Origin: Luzula sylvatica | Taxonomy: Eukaryota; Streptophyta; Magnoliopsida; Poales; Juncaceae | DNA: 64,000 bases | Direction: 5' to 3' | Assembly: GCA_946800325.1 (NCBI GenBank) | Contig: OX326961.1 | Coordinates: 53,177,793-53,241,792, forward strand | Part shown: one piece after another, positions 44,373 to 56,411 of the stretch | Layout: each line of letters opens with the position of its first letter | Numbering within the stretch: position 1 is the stretch's first letter | The notes under the pieces: generated by a model | The model's input: the letters and a program-made list of their open reading frames with translations, nothing else | What the model was told of the DNA's origin: nothing | The model's database searches: none | Translations under genes and position numbers: made by a program

Positions 44373-47300
44373 ATGGGCCTAACTTCCAGAACAAAGTCAT
44401 AAAAATGGTGTCTAGATAGTGGTTGTTCTAGACATATGACTTGGGATCGAGAGATGTTCAAATCTCTCGAACCGTTCAAGGGAGGAGACGTTACCTTCGG
44501 AGGAAATCAAAAAGGTAAAATTATTGGTATCGGTTCAATAGGTACCTCAAATTGGACTTTAGAGAATGTCTATCTTGTAACTGGACTTAAACATAATTTG
44601 ATTAGCATAAGCCAATTATGTGATGCCGGATATTGTGTGAAATTCGATCAACTCTCATGCTTAATTGATCGAATGAAAGACAATACCACAGTATGCAAAG
44701 GAACCCGACACGAAAATCTATACTACTTTGATTTCGAATCATTCGTGCCGGGAATCCATTGTCTCACTGTATCAGAATCAGTATCTCGATTATGGCATAG
44801 ACGGTTAGGTCACATTTGCATGAAAACTATACATAGGTTGTCCAAAAAAGCAATTAGTTAGAGGACTTCCCTCACATAAACTTGAACTAGAAGGATTATG
44901 CGATGCGTGTGAAAAAGGTAAGCACACTAGATCATCCGGGTTCAAATCAAAGAACATGATCACCACGAATCGACCTCTTCAACTCATCCATCTTGATCTT
45001 TGCGGACCAATGAGCGTTACAAGCATAGGTAATAAAAGGTATATGTTTGTTATTGTGGATGATTATTCACGTTTCACATGGATACATTATTTACTTCATA
45101 AGAGTGAAACGTGTGACAACTTCATCAAATTTTGCACTCTCGTTGAAAATGAAAAAGGCACCTCAATTGTCACCATTCGAAGTGACAATGGAGGTGAATT
45201 TCGAAATGCAAAATTTGATGAATTTTGTCATAAAAAGGGATATATACGCGAATTTTCGGCTCCTCGCACACCTCAACAAAATGGAGTGGTTGAACGTAAA
45301 AATCGAACGTTAATTGAACTTGCCCGTACCATGCTAAGTGAGCATCCGTCTCCAAAATATCTTTGGGCTGAAGCCACTAACACCGCATGTCATGTGGTGA
45401 ATAGGGTTAGCTTAAGGCCTATTTTGAAGACGACGCCATATGAGCTATGGTATGGGGGAAATCCAAATGTCTCTTACATGAGAGTATTTGGATGCAAATG
45501 CTATATCTTGGATGAATTGAGTAATCGAGACAAACTCGATCCAAAATCCATTGAAGGAATATTTGTCGGTTACTCAAGCACAAGTAAAGCATACCGAGTT
45601 TACATACGATCAACACGAGTCGTATGTGAATCCGTTCACGTACATTTTGATGAAACTAACAAGGAAGCCGAGAAAGGTAGCTTAAATGTAGGTGAAGTCA
45701 CGGAAATAATTGCTAAATCACCGAGAAAACAAGCCGAGCTAGAATATCAACACTTCGACATAACTCTTGATGAACCTCCGAGAGAAAACAATGATCCTCC
45801 AGAAGAGGAAGAACGGGAGGAAGAGGAAGAAGAGAGTGAAACCCCTTACCAAATCCCCGAGGTTCTCCGAGAAGTACCCCACCATCCTCTCACAAACGTT
45901 GTTGGAGATCCCCGAGAAGGTGTACGAACTCGGTCTCGTGTCCACAACTACGTAGCTCATTGCGCATATCTTTCTCACACCGAGCCAAAATCCTTCAAGG
46001 AAGCAAATCTAGATGAAGATTGGATTATCGCAATGCAAGAAGAATTGGAACAATTTGAAAGAAATCAAGTTTGGATGTTGGTTCCAAAACCCATGAATCG
46101 TTCGATCATTGGGACTCGATGGATCTTTCGAAATAAACTTGATGAACACGGAAACGTAGTACGAAACAAGGCGAGACTCGTCGCTCAAGGATTCAAACAA
46201 CGAGAAGGGATCGATTTCGAAGAAACCTTTGCTCCAGTGGCTCGTCTAGAAGCAATACGACTCCTCCTAGCTTACGCCGCTATTGAGGGGTTTACACTAT
46301 TTCAAATGGACGTCAAGAGTGCATTTCTAAATGGTGAAATCGAAGAAGAAGTCTACGTTGAGCAACCACCGGGATTTAAGGATCCTAAATTCCCCGATCA
46401 CGTGTGCAAACTCTCAAAAGCCCTATACGGATTGAAACAAGCCCCACGAGCATGGTACGATCGACTATCCTCATTTCTCACCTCAAATGGTTTCGTGAGA
46501 GGGATAATCGACACCACCCTCTTCACACGTAAGAAGGGAGTATCCATTTTACTTGTTCAAATTTACGTAGATGATATTATTTTTGGATCAAGTGATGCGG
46601 CTCTTGCCGAAGAATTCTCTATTCTTATGCACAGTGAATTTGCCATGAGTATGATGGGAGAGTTGAAATTCTTCTTGGGTCTTCAAGTCACACAATCAAG
46701 TGAAGGAATTTTCGTCAACCAATCAAAGTACACTCGCGAATTATTAAAGAGATTCGAGTTGGACCAAACTAAAACGAGTGACACTCCAATGGCAAAGGAA
46801 TCAAAATTGGATGCGGATGAAGAGGGCGAATCGTTCGACATTACGTCCTATAGAGGAATGATCGGAAGCCTTCTTTATCTAACGGCAAGTCGTCCCGACA
46901 TCATGTTCGCCGTATGCTTGTGCGCTAGATTTCAAGCTAACCCCAAGGTATCACATTACACGGCCGTAAAACGCATATTTCGTTATTTAAAAGGTACAAT
47001 TGAACTTGGGATATGGTACGGGCATAGTGGGAACCTAAACCTAGTAGGATACACTGATGCGGATTTTGCCGGATCCCGAGTTGATCGAAAAAGCACTAGC
47101 GGTACATGCCAATTTTTGGGAGGTTTACTTGTATCATGGTCAAGTCGGAAACAACACTCGGTAGCCTTATCGACGGCCGAAGCCGAGTATGTCGCAGCAG
47201 GAAGCTGCTGTGCTCAATTACTATGGTTGAACCAAACCCTCGGAGACTACGGTTTGAACTTCCGTAAAATCCCCATATTGTGCGACAACAATAGCGCAAT

Positions 47301-47511
47301 ATGCATCTCGAAAAACCCTGTCCACCATTCACGAACCAAGCATATCGACATACGTCACCACTTCATTCGGGATCACGTGGAAAAAGGCGATGTAAAACTC
47401 GAATGGATAGAGACTCAAAATCAAATTGCCGACATCTTCACAAAACCTTTACCATTTGCTTCTTTCTCCGATCTACGACTAAAGCTAGGTATGTTATCTC
47501 TCAAGAATTAA
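44373..47511 (+). pseudogene. SIRE-B pol (protease, integrase, RT, RNase H), near-intact
   Basis: An ATG at 44373 is followed by a TAA at 44400 just before the protease site WCLDSGCSRHMT. A one-base insertion near 44850 (aaaaaagcaattag) shifts frame in the GAG-pre-integrase region. From 44956 a single 851-codon frame holds integrase ([37 protein letters not shown]), an acidic linker, RT ([31 protein letters not shown]) and RNase H ([29 protein letters not shown]), ending in [20 protein letters not shown]. This pattern is typical of the SIRE1/Maximus group. RT and RNase H look catalytically complete, but the two upstream lesions would block a full Pol. Confidence 0.85.
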
Positions 47512-48014
47512 AATTCAGCATATCGGGTCTAGTCTCATGTAGTTGCATAATCATTGTATAATCATAAGTACAAATAGAGTTGTCAAACTAGGGTCAGTGC
47601 TTTGGGTCAATACATCCGGGTCTCAGCTCAGTATCTAGTCCGTTCGAACGAACAAAAGAATGCGTTATGAACGAACAAATGAACTAAACAAATACCATCT
47701 TGCCAGACTCAAGTCCGTTCGAACGAACGAACAGTGCGTTCTGAACGGACAGATATATATGATTATGACTGCTTTTCATACTTTGGCGCCTTTTACCCAG
47801 AAGCGTGTACGTTCGAACGCACACAAATGTCCGTTCGAACGGACTCGTCGTATTTCCTCTCCATCTGCATGCAACCGACCCTCATCAATGGACGCTTTGT
47901 TTCATCTTCTCGTACGAAGAGACTTAAGAGGACACGATTTACATTCTTGAAATCCTTAACCTTATCTTCACTTTCCAAAACTCCCTCTCTTCTCTCTCTC
48001 AAAAGCTTGATTTC
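47512..48014 (+). other. Spacer between pol and the extra ORF in SIRE-B
   Basis: It carries dyads (gtccgttcgaacgaac near 47638 and 47713, gtccgttcgaacggac near 47830) and is related to the SIRE-A spacer. No gene. Confidence 0.6.
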
Positions 48015-49490
48015 ATGGATGCCAATCGAAGCCTCTTATCAAAAGGGAAATCCAAGGAACAGAAGAGAACAGGAGAAAGCTCGAAAGCTCAAGAAATACC
48101 ACCGCCTCCATCGATTGTTCACATGAAGAGAGGCACGCCAGCCAACAGGCCTAATCACAGCGCACGAATGCAAGCAGATTACGATTTCACTGATCCGAAT
48201 AACGATTATCTCTTTCGAAACCAGGAAGCCGGACTCCTTTTCAATAGCGTTGTGGTAAGGAGACCCCTCTCAAAATCTTACTATTACGAGTTTCCACGAA
48301 ATTGTCCTATTCTTTCCAACAAGATCGAGGAAATCGAGCGAAAATGAGGATTTGCAAACCTTGCGCGTCTCAACGAAAGGTCGTATGAGATCATCACTCG
48401 GCTATTCTATGCAAACGCCACTTTCGATCATGCCCAAGATAAGATAACCTCGTTTATTCTCGGTGAGGAAGTCGTAATCTCGGTGCAGAATTTGTGCGAC
48501 TTGTTCGGGCTCAAAGATGATGGAGAGCGGGTGTACAACGACCGCTGGGGGAAAATTGAAACCGAAGGGTTCGAAACCATGAAGAAAGTGGTCACGAATA
48601 GATACGCATCACTATCAGCAGTGTCACACTTGGCCGCTCCTGAAAAATTCGTCTGGATAATTGGTAATAACATTCTCGCTCCTGTTGAAAAATTGAGCGT
48701 ACACCTCGAAGATCGAAATATCTTGTTGTTATATCGCATGTGGTACGAGGACCAACTACCTGTCCATGTGCCTCATATCATATTAAGCCACATGGAAAGC
48801 GCCATGAACATAAGGAATGCATCGTTACCCTATGGAACATTGATCGCTCGAATGGTGAATCTCCAAGGAGTCTCGATACCGGTGGAAGATTGGGATTTCC
48901 GACCTGAACCATCGATCAACCTCGCGTCAAAATTAAACCTTCTTCGTCAAAGGTTTCGGTATTCGGCCCAAGCTCATGAATGGATTATCGATCACCCAGA
49001 TGAAGAGGGAGCGTTCCACCTTCCTCCAAATCCTACCCGTTGGTTGGAGAGAGACGATCCATCCGACCAGGGCAGTGCAAACCAGGCTCGACCACGTGAG
49101 AGGAGTGAGAGTGTAAGAAGCTCGAACGTCCCGATGGAAAGGGATGAAAGGCGATTCGCTCACATAACGTCGTTATTAGAGGCAATGAATAAGCGTATGG
49201 AGAGACATGAACGAGGGATTCGAAATGAAATTCGAGAGGGCATGCAAGTTTCCGAAACAAGGATGCTCGAGAGAGTAGAACGTCAATTTTCCGACCTTTA
49301 CGGTCATCTTGAAAACCGTTTCGGGTCCTACCCTGAACCTCGAGAACAAGCCAATCCTCCTCCTCCATCTAATCCCACCGCGAATCCGTCGAGGTCCCAT
49401 TCGGGAACTTTCAACGTCGACAACTTCTTTGCGTCCGGTCCAAGCTATCATCCCGACCCGAACCCTTACCCCGGTCCCAACGAGATGTAA
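48015..49490 (+). pseudogene. SIRE-B extra ORF, one nonsense codon
   Basis: Starts MDANRSLLSKGKSK. After 110 codons a TGA (48345-48347) stands where SIRE-A has a tryptophan (RQWGFANL), and the same frame then continues to 49490. Shared blocks with SIRE-A: YDFTDPNNDYLFR, IITRLFYANATF, DDGERVYN, FVWIIGNNILAPVEK, LPYGTLIARMVN, DWDFRPEPSINLAS, and a coiled-coil C-terminus ending in a proline-rich tail. Similarity to SIRE-A is only about 55-60% of residues by eye, far lower than for gag or the LTRs. No membrane segment. Function unknown. Confidence 0.7.
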
Positions 49491-50028
49491 TCACCGGCGG
49501 CGCTATAAGTGTCTTGTGTTGTTCTGTTTATTTTTATCTGACGTGCATATGTGTGAGACCTTGTGTTGGTTGTGTTTGTTATGTTTGTAGAATATGTGTC
49601 ATGCCATGTTATGAACAAACTGTTTTATGGTCATATTGTCAGTTTAAACTGTTGCATCTATTTTGGTTTTTATTATTTATTTTTATAACCTATCAGTCCA
49701 GATGCAAGTGCATTCGAACGCACCACTTTTTCCGTTCAGAACGCACACACAAAAACTGTTATATTTTCTTAAAAATCTGCTAAATTTTGAAAAGATTGTC
49801 ATCATTCCAAAACAAAAGAATTTGATCATATTTACGAGCTCATACATTCATCAATTCATTCTTTGAGGGGGAGCTCGCATTTAGGGGGAGCCTTCCGTTG
49901 TTGAAGTCTCCTTGGCCCTTTTGATCTCTTTCAAAATGGGGGAGAAACGATCGTACGGAAAGTTCTCAACTAAATGATGAAACTCTCCGAACCGACAGTG
50001 TTTTGAAATTAATCAAAAGGGGGAGTTT
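49491..50028 (+). other. SIRE-B 3' untranslated region and polypurine tract
   Basis: T-rich, with one dyad pair near 49710-49745 and purine-rich words gagggggagctcgc and tagggggagcc near 49865-49890. The polypurine tract aaaagggggagttt abuts the LTR at 50029. Confidence 0.7.
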
Positions 50029-51435
50029 GTTGGTTCAAATTTCCTGGTAGTTTGATTATTTCAAAACACTGTCAGTACTAATGTATACATCCAGAAAAGT
50101 GCAGGATAACATAGGTACGATACGAAGATTAAGGAGGACTTGTGAAGGAGGAGTTCATTGGATTACATCAAGAATCAGGACATGAAGTCTCAAGATAAAC
50201 ATGAAAAGAAGAACACAAGGAAGGCCATTGGAATACATCAAGACTCAAGATGTTGAAGCCTTCCGTGAGTGGGATACGCCACAAATAAACCATAGGTACA
50301 AACCTAGTAGAACTCAAGTAAAATCATGTTCAAAATAACAAAGAGTTCAGTCAAGCAGGAAGTGCGTTCTGAACGAACTCAAAGTCCGTTCAGAACGGAC
50401 TTGCTAAATATCAAAACTGTAAAGCTTGATTAGAACCAAACGTGTCACAGGGATGTGTGCGTTCGAACGAACAATCATGTCCGTTCGAACGGACAATTAG
50501 AATCCGTTCACTCACCTTCTGAGTGCGTTGAACGGACAATCTTTCCTGTGAACGGAAATATGTCACAGGGATATGTGCGTTCGAACGAACACACATGTGC
50601 GTTCGAACGGACAACCTGGAATCCGTTCACCCACTTTTCAGTGCGTTGAACGGACTCGTGTTCCTGTGAACGCAAAATGCTATGTATAATTGAGTCCGTT
50701 ACGAACGGACATTGTCCGTTTGAACGGACCCAAGATGTACTTGCACGTTATTTTGAAACGGCTAGTGCAAACTTCAAGTGCGTTCTGAACGGACTGTATG
50801 CGTTGGAACGCACTGCAAGTTTTCTGAAGGATTTCTATAGAGAGTATAAATAGAATCCTTCATGGGTCTCTCTCTCTCACTTCCTCATTTTCAAACTTTC
50901 AAACCTAAAAAGAGAGAAACCCTAAGCTGTGATTATCTATATCCATTGATAGCTTGAGAAACCTCTTTAGATCGTTGATCTACTTTCGATATTCTCCACT
51001 AATCGTATCCCACTCACGTGACCGATCACGTTGTAGCTCGATTAGTGAAAAAGTGTAATAGGCTAGTGCAACAAATTGTAAAGAGCCTAAGCTATAGATC
51101 GATAGAAGCGTGTAAATCGATCTAGGCAAATCCTTGTAATCGAGTTGAGTTGGAATTCAATCGAAGGCCAAAAAGAGGCTCAAGGCATTCCCGGAGACGT
51201 AGGTACTCGCGAATAATTGAGTCGGTCAATTAAGCGAGTAAAGGGTGAGTTAAAGCTACAAAGCAACCACCTACCGAACTTCGTAAACAAACATCTTGTG
51301 TCAAAGTGTTTGTACGGTATCATCTTTATCATCCAAATTATTATTTATTCCGCACCGTAAATTAGGTTTAAATCTAAACTAAGTATAAGTTAGATTGCCG
51401 AATTTACCCCCCCTCTAGGTTAGAATTAACCAACA
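50029..51435 (+). repeat. SIRE-B 3' LTR (1407 bp)
   Basis: Partner of 41555-42962. Differences seen: catcca versus catcaa, gaaggaggagttc versus gaagaaggacttc, aacatgaa versus aacaagaa, gggtctctc versus gggtcactc, and taaaggg versus taaatgg. Confidence 0.95.
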
Positions 51436-51440
51436 GAACA

Positions 51441-52534
51441 TACGTTTCGATGAAGTTATAAGTGAATATAACTTCGTGAAAAACGTAGAGGAACCTTGTG
51501 TATACAAGAAGGTTAGTGGGAGCCGCGTAGTATTTCTTGTACTATATGTAGACGACATCTTAATCATAGGAAACGACATTCCGATGCTTACGGATTTTAA
51601 GAAGTATTTAAATACTCGTTTCGCTATGAAAGATTTGGGCGAAGCCGCTTATATATTAGGCGTGAGGATTTATAGAGATATATCCAAGAAGTTACTCGGC
51701 TTGAGTCAAAGCACGTACATCGACAAAGTGTAGAAACGGTTTTCAATGCAAGATTCGAAGAAAGGACTTCTTCCAATGCCGACTGGCATATCATATTCTA
51801 AAGCTCAATGTCCGACATCGAGTAAGGATTAGAATGCGATGAGTATTGTTCCATACGCTTCGGCGGTTGGATCAATTATGTATGCCATGATTTGTACGCG
51901 CCCCGATGTGTCGTATGCATTCAGCGTCGTTTCGCGTTACCAATCTAATCCAGGGGATATGCATTCGATCGCGGTTAAGAACATCCTTAAGTACTTACGA
52001 AGAACTAAGGATTAATTTCTAATTTATGGTGGAAAGACATCAGGGTTGGTTATTAATGGATATACCGACGCCAGTTTCCAAACATGTATCGATGACTTTC
52101 GATCACAAAGTGGATACGTGTTTTGTCTAAATGGTGGAGCGGTAGTATGGAAGAGTTCCAAACAACCCACGATAGCAGACTCGACAACTGAATCGGAGTA
52201 TATTGCGGCTTCGGAAGCAGCAAAGGAGGAGGTATGGATCAAGAAATTTGTGTCAGAACTTGGAGTAGTCCCAAGTATTTCGGAACCTGTGATTGTGTAT
52301 TGCGATAATACTGGAGCGATAGCACAGTCCAAGGAACCAAGGGCTCATCATCGCTCCAAACACATACTCAGAAAATTTCACTTGATCCGTGAGATTTTAA
52401 AACGAAAGGATGTGATCATAGAAAAGATTGATACTGACGGGAATGTTGCGGACCCGTTTACTAAACCACTCTCGCAAGCTAAGCACGATTACCATGCGAA
52501 AGCTATAGGTTTGAGATACCTAGAGGAGGAATAG
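51441..52534 (+). pseudogene. copia-A RT C-terminal half and RNase H
   Basis: Resumes at IRFDEV and contains the RT catalytic box LYVDDILIIGND. Stops then occur near 51731 (DKV*), 51830 (KD*N) and 52013 (KD*F). RNase H follows (GYTDASFQTCIDDFRSQSG, STTESEYIAASEA, HHRSKHILRKFHLIRE), with the terminus at 52534 (RYLEEE). Together with 29500-31086 and 40273-41549 it gives a copia pol in the usual order protease-integrase-RT-RNase H. Confidence 0.85.
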
Positions 52535-53508
52535 AGTAGTTAGTTATCTAAAACGATAGTTTCGTAGGACGAGATTAGTCTAATAGATTAGTAAACGTTG
52601 TATCACCCCAAACTTATCTTATATTAATGCAATTTCGAGATTTTAAATTTTTTTCATTTGCATTTATCTTATATGAAAACTGTGTGCGGGTTGTGTAATT
52701 TGATTACATGAACCCTGATTTGAACTTGTGTGGACGTCGACATAATTGATGATTATGTGCTAGGTGACATATATTGGATATGGCCGAAGCCGCGAGTCCA
52801 TGACATGGTTTAGTCATTATGGATGGACTCGCGACGAGTAGGGTATTAGGTTCTTCATACTTGAGGGGACCATCGATTGCGTTACGTGCGTAACACAATA
52901 CTTTGATATGACCTTACCCTCACCGTAACAGGGAGCTAAAACGGTCATCATTGGGTATTGTCCGAAACACGGAATTCAATATGAGTCTCCAAGATAGGAA
53001 TTGTTTATTCTGAAAGGAAGAGATATCTCTTAGGCCACTCGATGAATTGATTAACGAAAATCATGGCCATGGTCAATGATATTAACGGTTAATATCGATT
53101 GAAATTGTTAAATCAGTTCGGAATCGAGGAATAAGTATAGTTAATCAAAATAAAAGGATGACTACCACCATGTCTTTTGATTAACGGATATCGCTAACAA
53201 GAGAACTAATAACCGCTATTCGAGATAGGCACAATGATCACAATCATTCTTTGTGTTAACATGGGTAGCCATGATGGAGTGACTAGATCCCGCTCATGGG
53301 CTTGTAGTGCTTTGGAAACAGCCTACTGCCATCGTTAACCGAACCTACATGGTCACACAACGAGTCGTACTAAGTCGGGCTTGATTATAAAGTTGGCACG
53401 TAAGATGTGCGTAGCTTGGTATTTGATACGCAAGCTATATTTTCTAAAATCGTGCATATTGGATATGCATGAGTATCTTTTAGGTAGATCTGAAATTGAG
53501 TGGGAGAC
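52535..53508 (+). other. copia-A 3' untranslated region
   Basis: Nearly 1 kb without an ORF of note. A polypurine tract gagtgggagac ends at the LTR start (53508/53509). Confidence 0.65.
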
Positions 53509-54448
53509 TGAAGGAAATACAGTTTCGGATCAACCGTAAAAGTGTACACAAGGATAAACGAATGTAAGTGTACATTCGTGGTCATATCTTTCAGTAGAAA
53601 AATCCAATATGAATGGTTCAAATTGGGTTAGATAGATAATAAGATTATCTACAACCTTCATGTAGAAATATATTTCGTATGAACTAAGTATCAGTGTCGT
53701 TTCTATGAAATACCGAAAGGGTGCAACAGTATGACATACAGTTAGTAAAACAGTCATAACTTTTGCATACGACCTCCAATTGGGCCAGGCCAAATTGGGT
53801 TGGGTAGATAATAAGATTTTCTACAACTTTCGTGTAGGTTTATTTTCTGTCAGAGGAATTTACCAATTTCGTATTGGATATACATGTCTTTTGACCCATC
53901 CTAATCATATATGATATAAATAGGATAATTCTATCTGATCTCTCTATGCTTCATTCACTTGAATCATTGGTAATATTCAGAATATTCCAGAAATATAGAA
54001 AGACATCTTTCTAGAGAGTGAAAGAGTGTGAAGAGAGAGAACCGAGAAAAGGAGTTTTCCCGGTGTAGAGAATCAACCAATCAAGCAAGTTCGCCGGTGC
54101 TTCGTCTAGGCAGTTGCATCCGCAACCGACGAACTCCGACTCAAGGTGGATACATGTAGAGGAGAGACACTTGTGGCTCTTCGGTTGTGATCAACCCGAA
54201 GGAGAGAGAGGACGGTCAACGAGGGGTGAAAGACGCGTGGTGTGGGACGCGCGGATTGTCACCAACGTGACAGGAGAAAGAAGACTAGTAATCAACCCTT
54301 CGTGCGCAATCAATTTTGCACTGGTATGAACATAATCTTCTTATTTGCATCGTACCCTTCGAAGTCATGGCGTGATCTTGGATTAAGGGAACCGGACCGG
54401 GCCTACATATCCGCTGCGCGGGCCCGGGGAAGGAAAGAATACCCAACA
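53509..54448 (+). repeat. copia-A 3' LTR (940 bp)
   Basis: Starts tgaaggaaatacag and ends aatacccaaca, followed by the target duplication ttaga. It ends in the same tcatatccgctgcgcgggcc block as the other three LTR copies of this family. Confidence 0.9.
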
Positions 54449-54805
54449 TTAGACACTGCTAAGGAAAGCAAAATTCAGTTCCAAGATTAATTATATGCAA
54501 TTTCAATGCCTTCCCAAGTGCATTGAGGATTGTATGGTTTACAAAGTAATGTGAAGCCATGAGAACAGGGTTAGATATTATACATATACGGAAAACATCC
54601 AAGTAATCAGTCAAAGATTCTTGTGGTACCGAAAGTTGTCGGTACGGCTTGTCAGTAGTTCGGTTTAGACGAGCTTCAAGTGCATTGACAAATATGTGGG
54701 CCATCCTTTGCACCCCATCTCCATCAGGAAAAGAGCGCGTTCTTATACACTTTATTAGTTGATGAGCGTTTTGGGTATCGTTTATAGCTATTGCTTGTGA
54801 ACAAT
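54449..54805 (-). pseudogene. GRAS-2, middle part
   Basis: From 54805 down it encodes CSQAIAINDTQNAHQLIK, DGDGVQRMAHIFVNALEARLN, DYLDVFRICIISNPVLMASHYF and the VHIID-type motif LHIINLGTEF, and reaches the copia-A insertion. A TAG at 54459-54461 replaces the tryptophan of the WPCLIH motif. A CACTA end begins at 54806, so the link to the N-terminal piece (60161-60884) is broken by inserted DNA. Confidence 0.85.
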
Positions 54806-54921
54806 CACTACAACATATCAGTTCATTAGGGACGGGCCGTCCCAAAATATCTGTCAGAATAGGGACGGGCCGTCCCAAAGTTCGTCCAGAATTAAGTACG
54901 GGCCGTCCCAAAAGGAATATA
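54771..54921. repeat. 151-bp direct duplication, copy 1
   Basis: Comprises 35 bases of GRAS-2 coding sequence and the first 116 bases of a CACTA end. Copy 2 is 59893-60043, with two mismatches (54776/59898 and 54896/60018). The two copies flank 4971 bases of unrelated DNA. Confidence 0.9.
54806..54921. mobile_element. CACTA terminal fragment, copy 1
   Basis: Begins CACTACAACATATCAG and holds three gacgggccgtcc dyad units, then breaks off into unrelated sequence at 54922. Confidence 0.8.
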
Positions 54922-55835
54922 ATTTTTTATTTCGTTGTTTATTTTTAAACAATAAAACCATATTTATCAATTTGCAAATCTTATGCTCTTGTTCTTTAAA
55001 TAACACTTATTTAAACATTGGTCAATGTATGGCAAGAAAAAACTTAATAATAATATGACTTATCAAACGTATTAGATTAAACTAATCTGGTCAGTAAGAT
55101 TTCTCATATTTTATAAATGGAAATCAAAATAAACTTTGTCAAAATATAAGGCAATTTAATGCTAAAGAAAATACTTTTTCTAAAACAAATTAAGTAATAT
55201 ATGGCCAACATGAGGCATCCAATCACTTGCGCCATTAGACTCATAGATTAGTTTAACTGACTAAAAACAATATATATAGTTGATCGTGTCAACTTCATAA
55301 TATTTCACATATATTAAATATATGCAATATAATTATCATGGTCAAAGTAAAATTATAACCAAAATTTATTTTACAATTAGCCTTACCTTTTATTTGGAAC
55401 AAAATTTGACTTGAGTTCCATTATTAAACCACAAAGTAAATACGTAAGCAAACAAAACAAAATTTTTTATTTTTTATTTTATTTATTTATTGTGGTCTCA
55501 TTCGAAACTTTACTATCAAGATTAACCATATTTGATTTAATGCCTTTTTGTCCAATGACAGGTGTATATGGTAACCACTAGAACAAAATTGAACCCAATT
55601 TAAGAAATTACATTTATATCCTTCTTTTCTTGGAAATAAATTTGGAAAACAATAATTGTTAGCCAATAGTTGAGGCAACATCAAAACTGAATATTTAGTG
55701 TTTTCATTTGTACAGGTTACCAATCTATTAAGTGATTAGTACCTGTTAATATATATTTATCTATCAAAATTAAAATAAAATAAAATGCATGCACATGATG
55801 CACAACACTCATTTTGATGTCCATACTGAAGACAT

Positions 55836-56040
55836 CACTACAACAATACATACATTCAGTGACACTTGTTATTTGGCATTTGACTATATGCTGTCATTAC
55901 TTGTATAAAAGACGGCATTAACTGAATAATGCTGCTATTGTATTATAAAAGACAGCATTTTGCGTTAAATGTCAGGAATACCATTATATAACTGCATTTT
56001 GGGTTTAATGCTGTTGCTTATATAAAATGATGACAAAAAC
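55836..56040 (+). mobile_element. CACTA-like terminus of a second family
   Basis: Starts cactacaacaatacatac. Short units agacagcatt, aatgctgt and tataaaagac recur over the next 200 bases as subterminal repeats. No opposite end was found. Confidence 0.5.
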
Positions 56041-56176
56041 AAATGCTATCAAAACATATTTATATATATGTTTTAATTAAATTGTATGTATACATAATAT
56101 TATACAACCAAGAAATTGCCATACAAAACCCAATATGGAGACTGTAGAGTCCATTTATTTGAAAACAAAAAACCCT

Positions 56177-56260
56177 CAGGCTGGCAATCATTCTCCTAAC
56201 CCAGGCCCAAACCTATCACGCTGGCAATCATTCTAGTAACCCCAGGCCCAAACCTATCAC
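56177..56260 (+). repeat. ~41-bp tandem duplication
   Basis: ctggcaatcattct followed by taacc-, aggcccaaacctatcac-type sequence occurs twice in succession (about 56179-56219 and 56220-56260). Confidence 0.65.
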
Positions 56261-56267
56261 GCCTCAC

Positions 56268-56411
56268 CTATGTTGCTCGGATACGCCGATACGGCGATAC
56301 GGTTACGCGTATCGGATACGGCGATACGGCAATTTAACATATGATTTAGGATACGATACGCGTATCGGATACGGGTTGGTTTTGGTTTTTCGAAGTATCC
56401 GCGCAACATAG
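56268..56411. mobile_element. 144-bp MITE, hAT-type
   Basis: Inverted ends ctatgttgctcggatac and its near-complement (16 of 17) at 56395-56411. Exact 8-bp target duplication cgcctcac at 56260-56267 and 56412-56419, the size made by hAT transposases. The interior has repeated gatacggcgatacgg and cgtatcggatacgg, so it can fold on itself. Confidence 0.85.

Larger units (their letters stand above)
41555..51435 (+). mobile_element. SIRE-B: Sirevirus-like Ty1/copia element with pol and extra ORF, gag N-terminus deleted
   Basis: LTRs 41555-42962 (1408 bp) and 50029-51435 (1407 bp), with an exact target duplication gaaca (41550-41554 and 51436-51440). I found six differences between the LTRs, so it is young but slightly older than SIRE-A. 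The interior holds a primer-binding site, a shortened gag, pol (protease to RNase H) and a downstream extra ORF. The LTRs look about 96% like those of SIRE-A by eye, so both belong to one family. Confidence 0.95.
27032..54448 (+). mobile_element. copia-A: Ty1/copia retrotransposon in GRAS-2, with nested insertions
   Basis: 5' LTR 27032-28016 and 3' LTR 53509-54448, with an exact 5-bp target duplication ttaga at 27027-27031 and 54449-54453. The internal order is primer-binding site, long leader, gag, protease, integrase, RT, RNase H. A solo LTR of the same family splits it in integrase, and SIRE-B splits it in RT. Several point stops show it cannot move on its own. Without the nested DNA it is about 8.4 kb. 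Confidence 0.95.

Noticed and set aside
48015..49490. Extra ORF as a retroviral-type envelope gene
   Set aside because: No signal peptide, hydrophobic membrane segment or cleavage site. Basic patches and a coiled coil suggest an intracellular protein.
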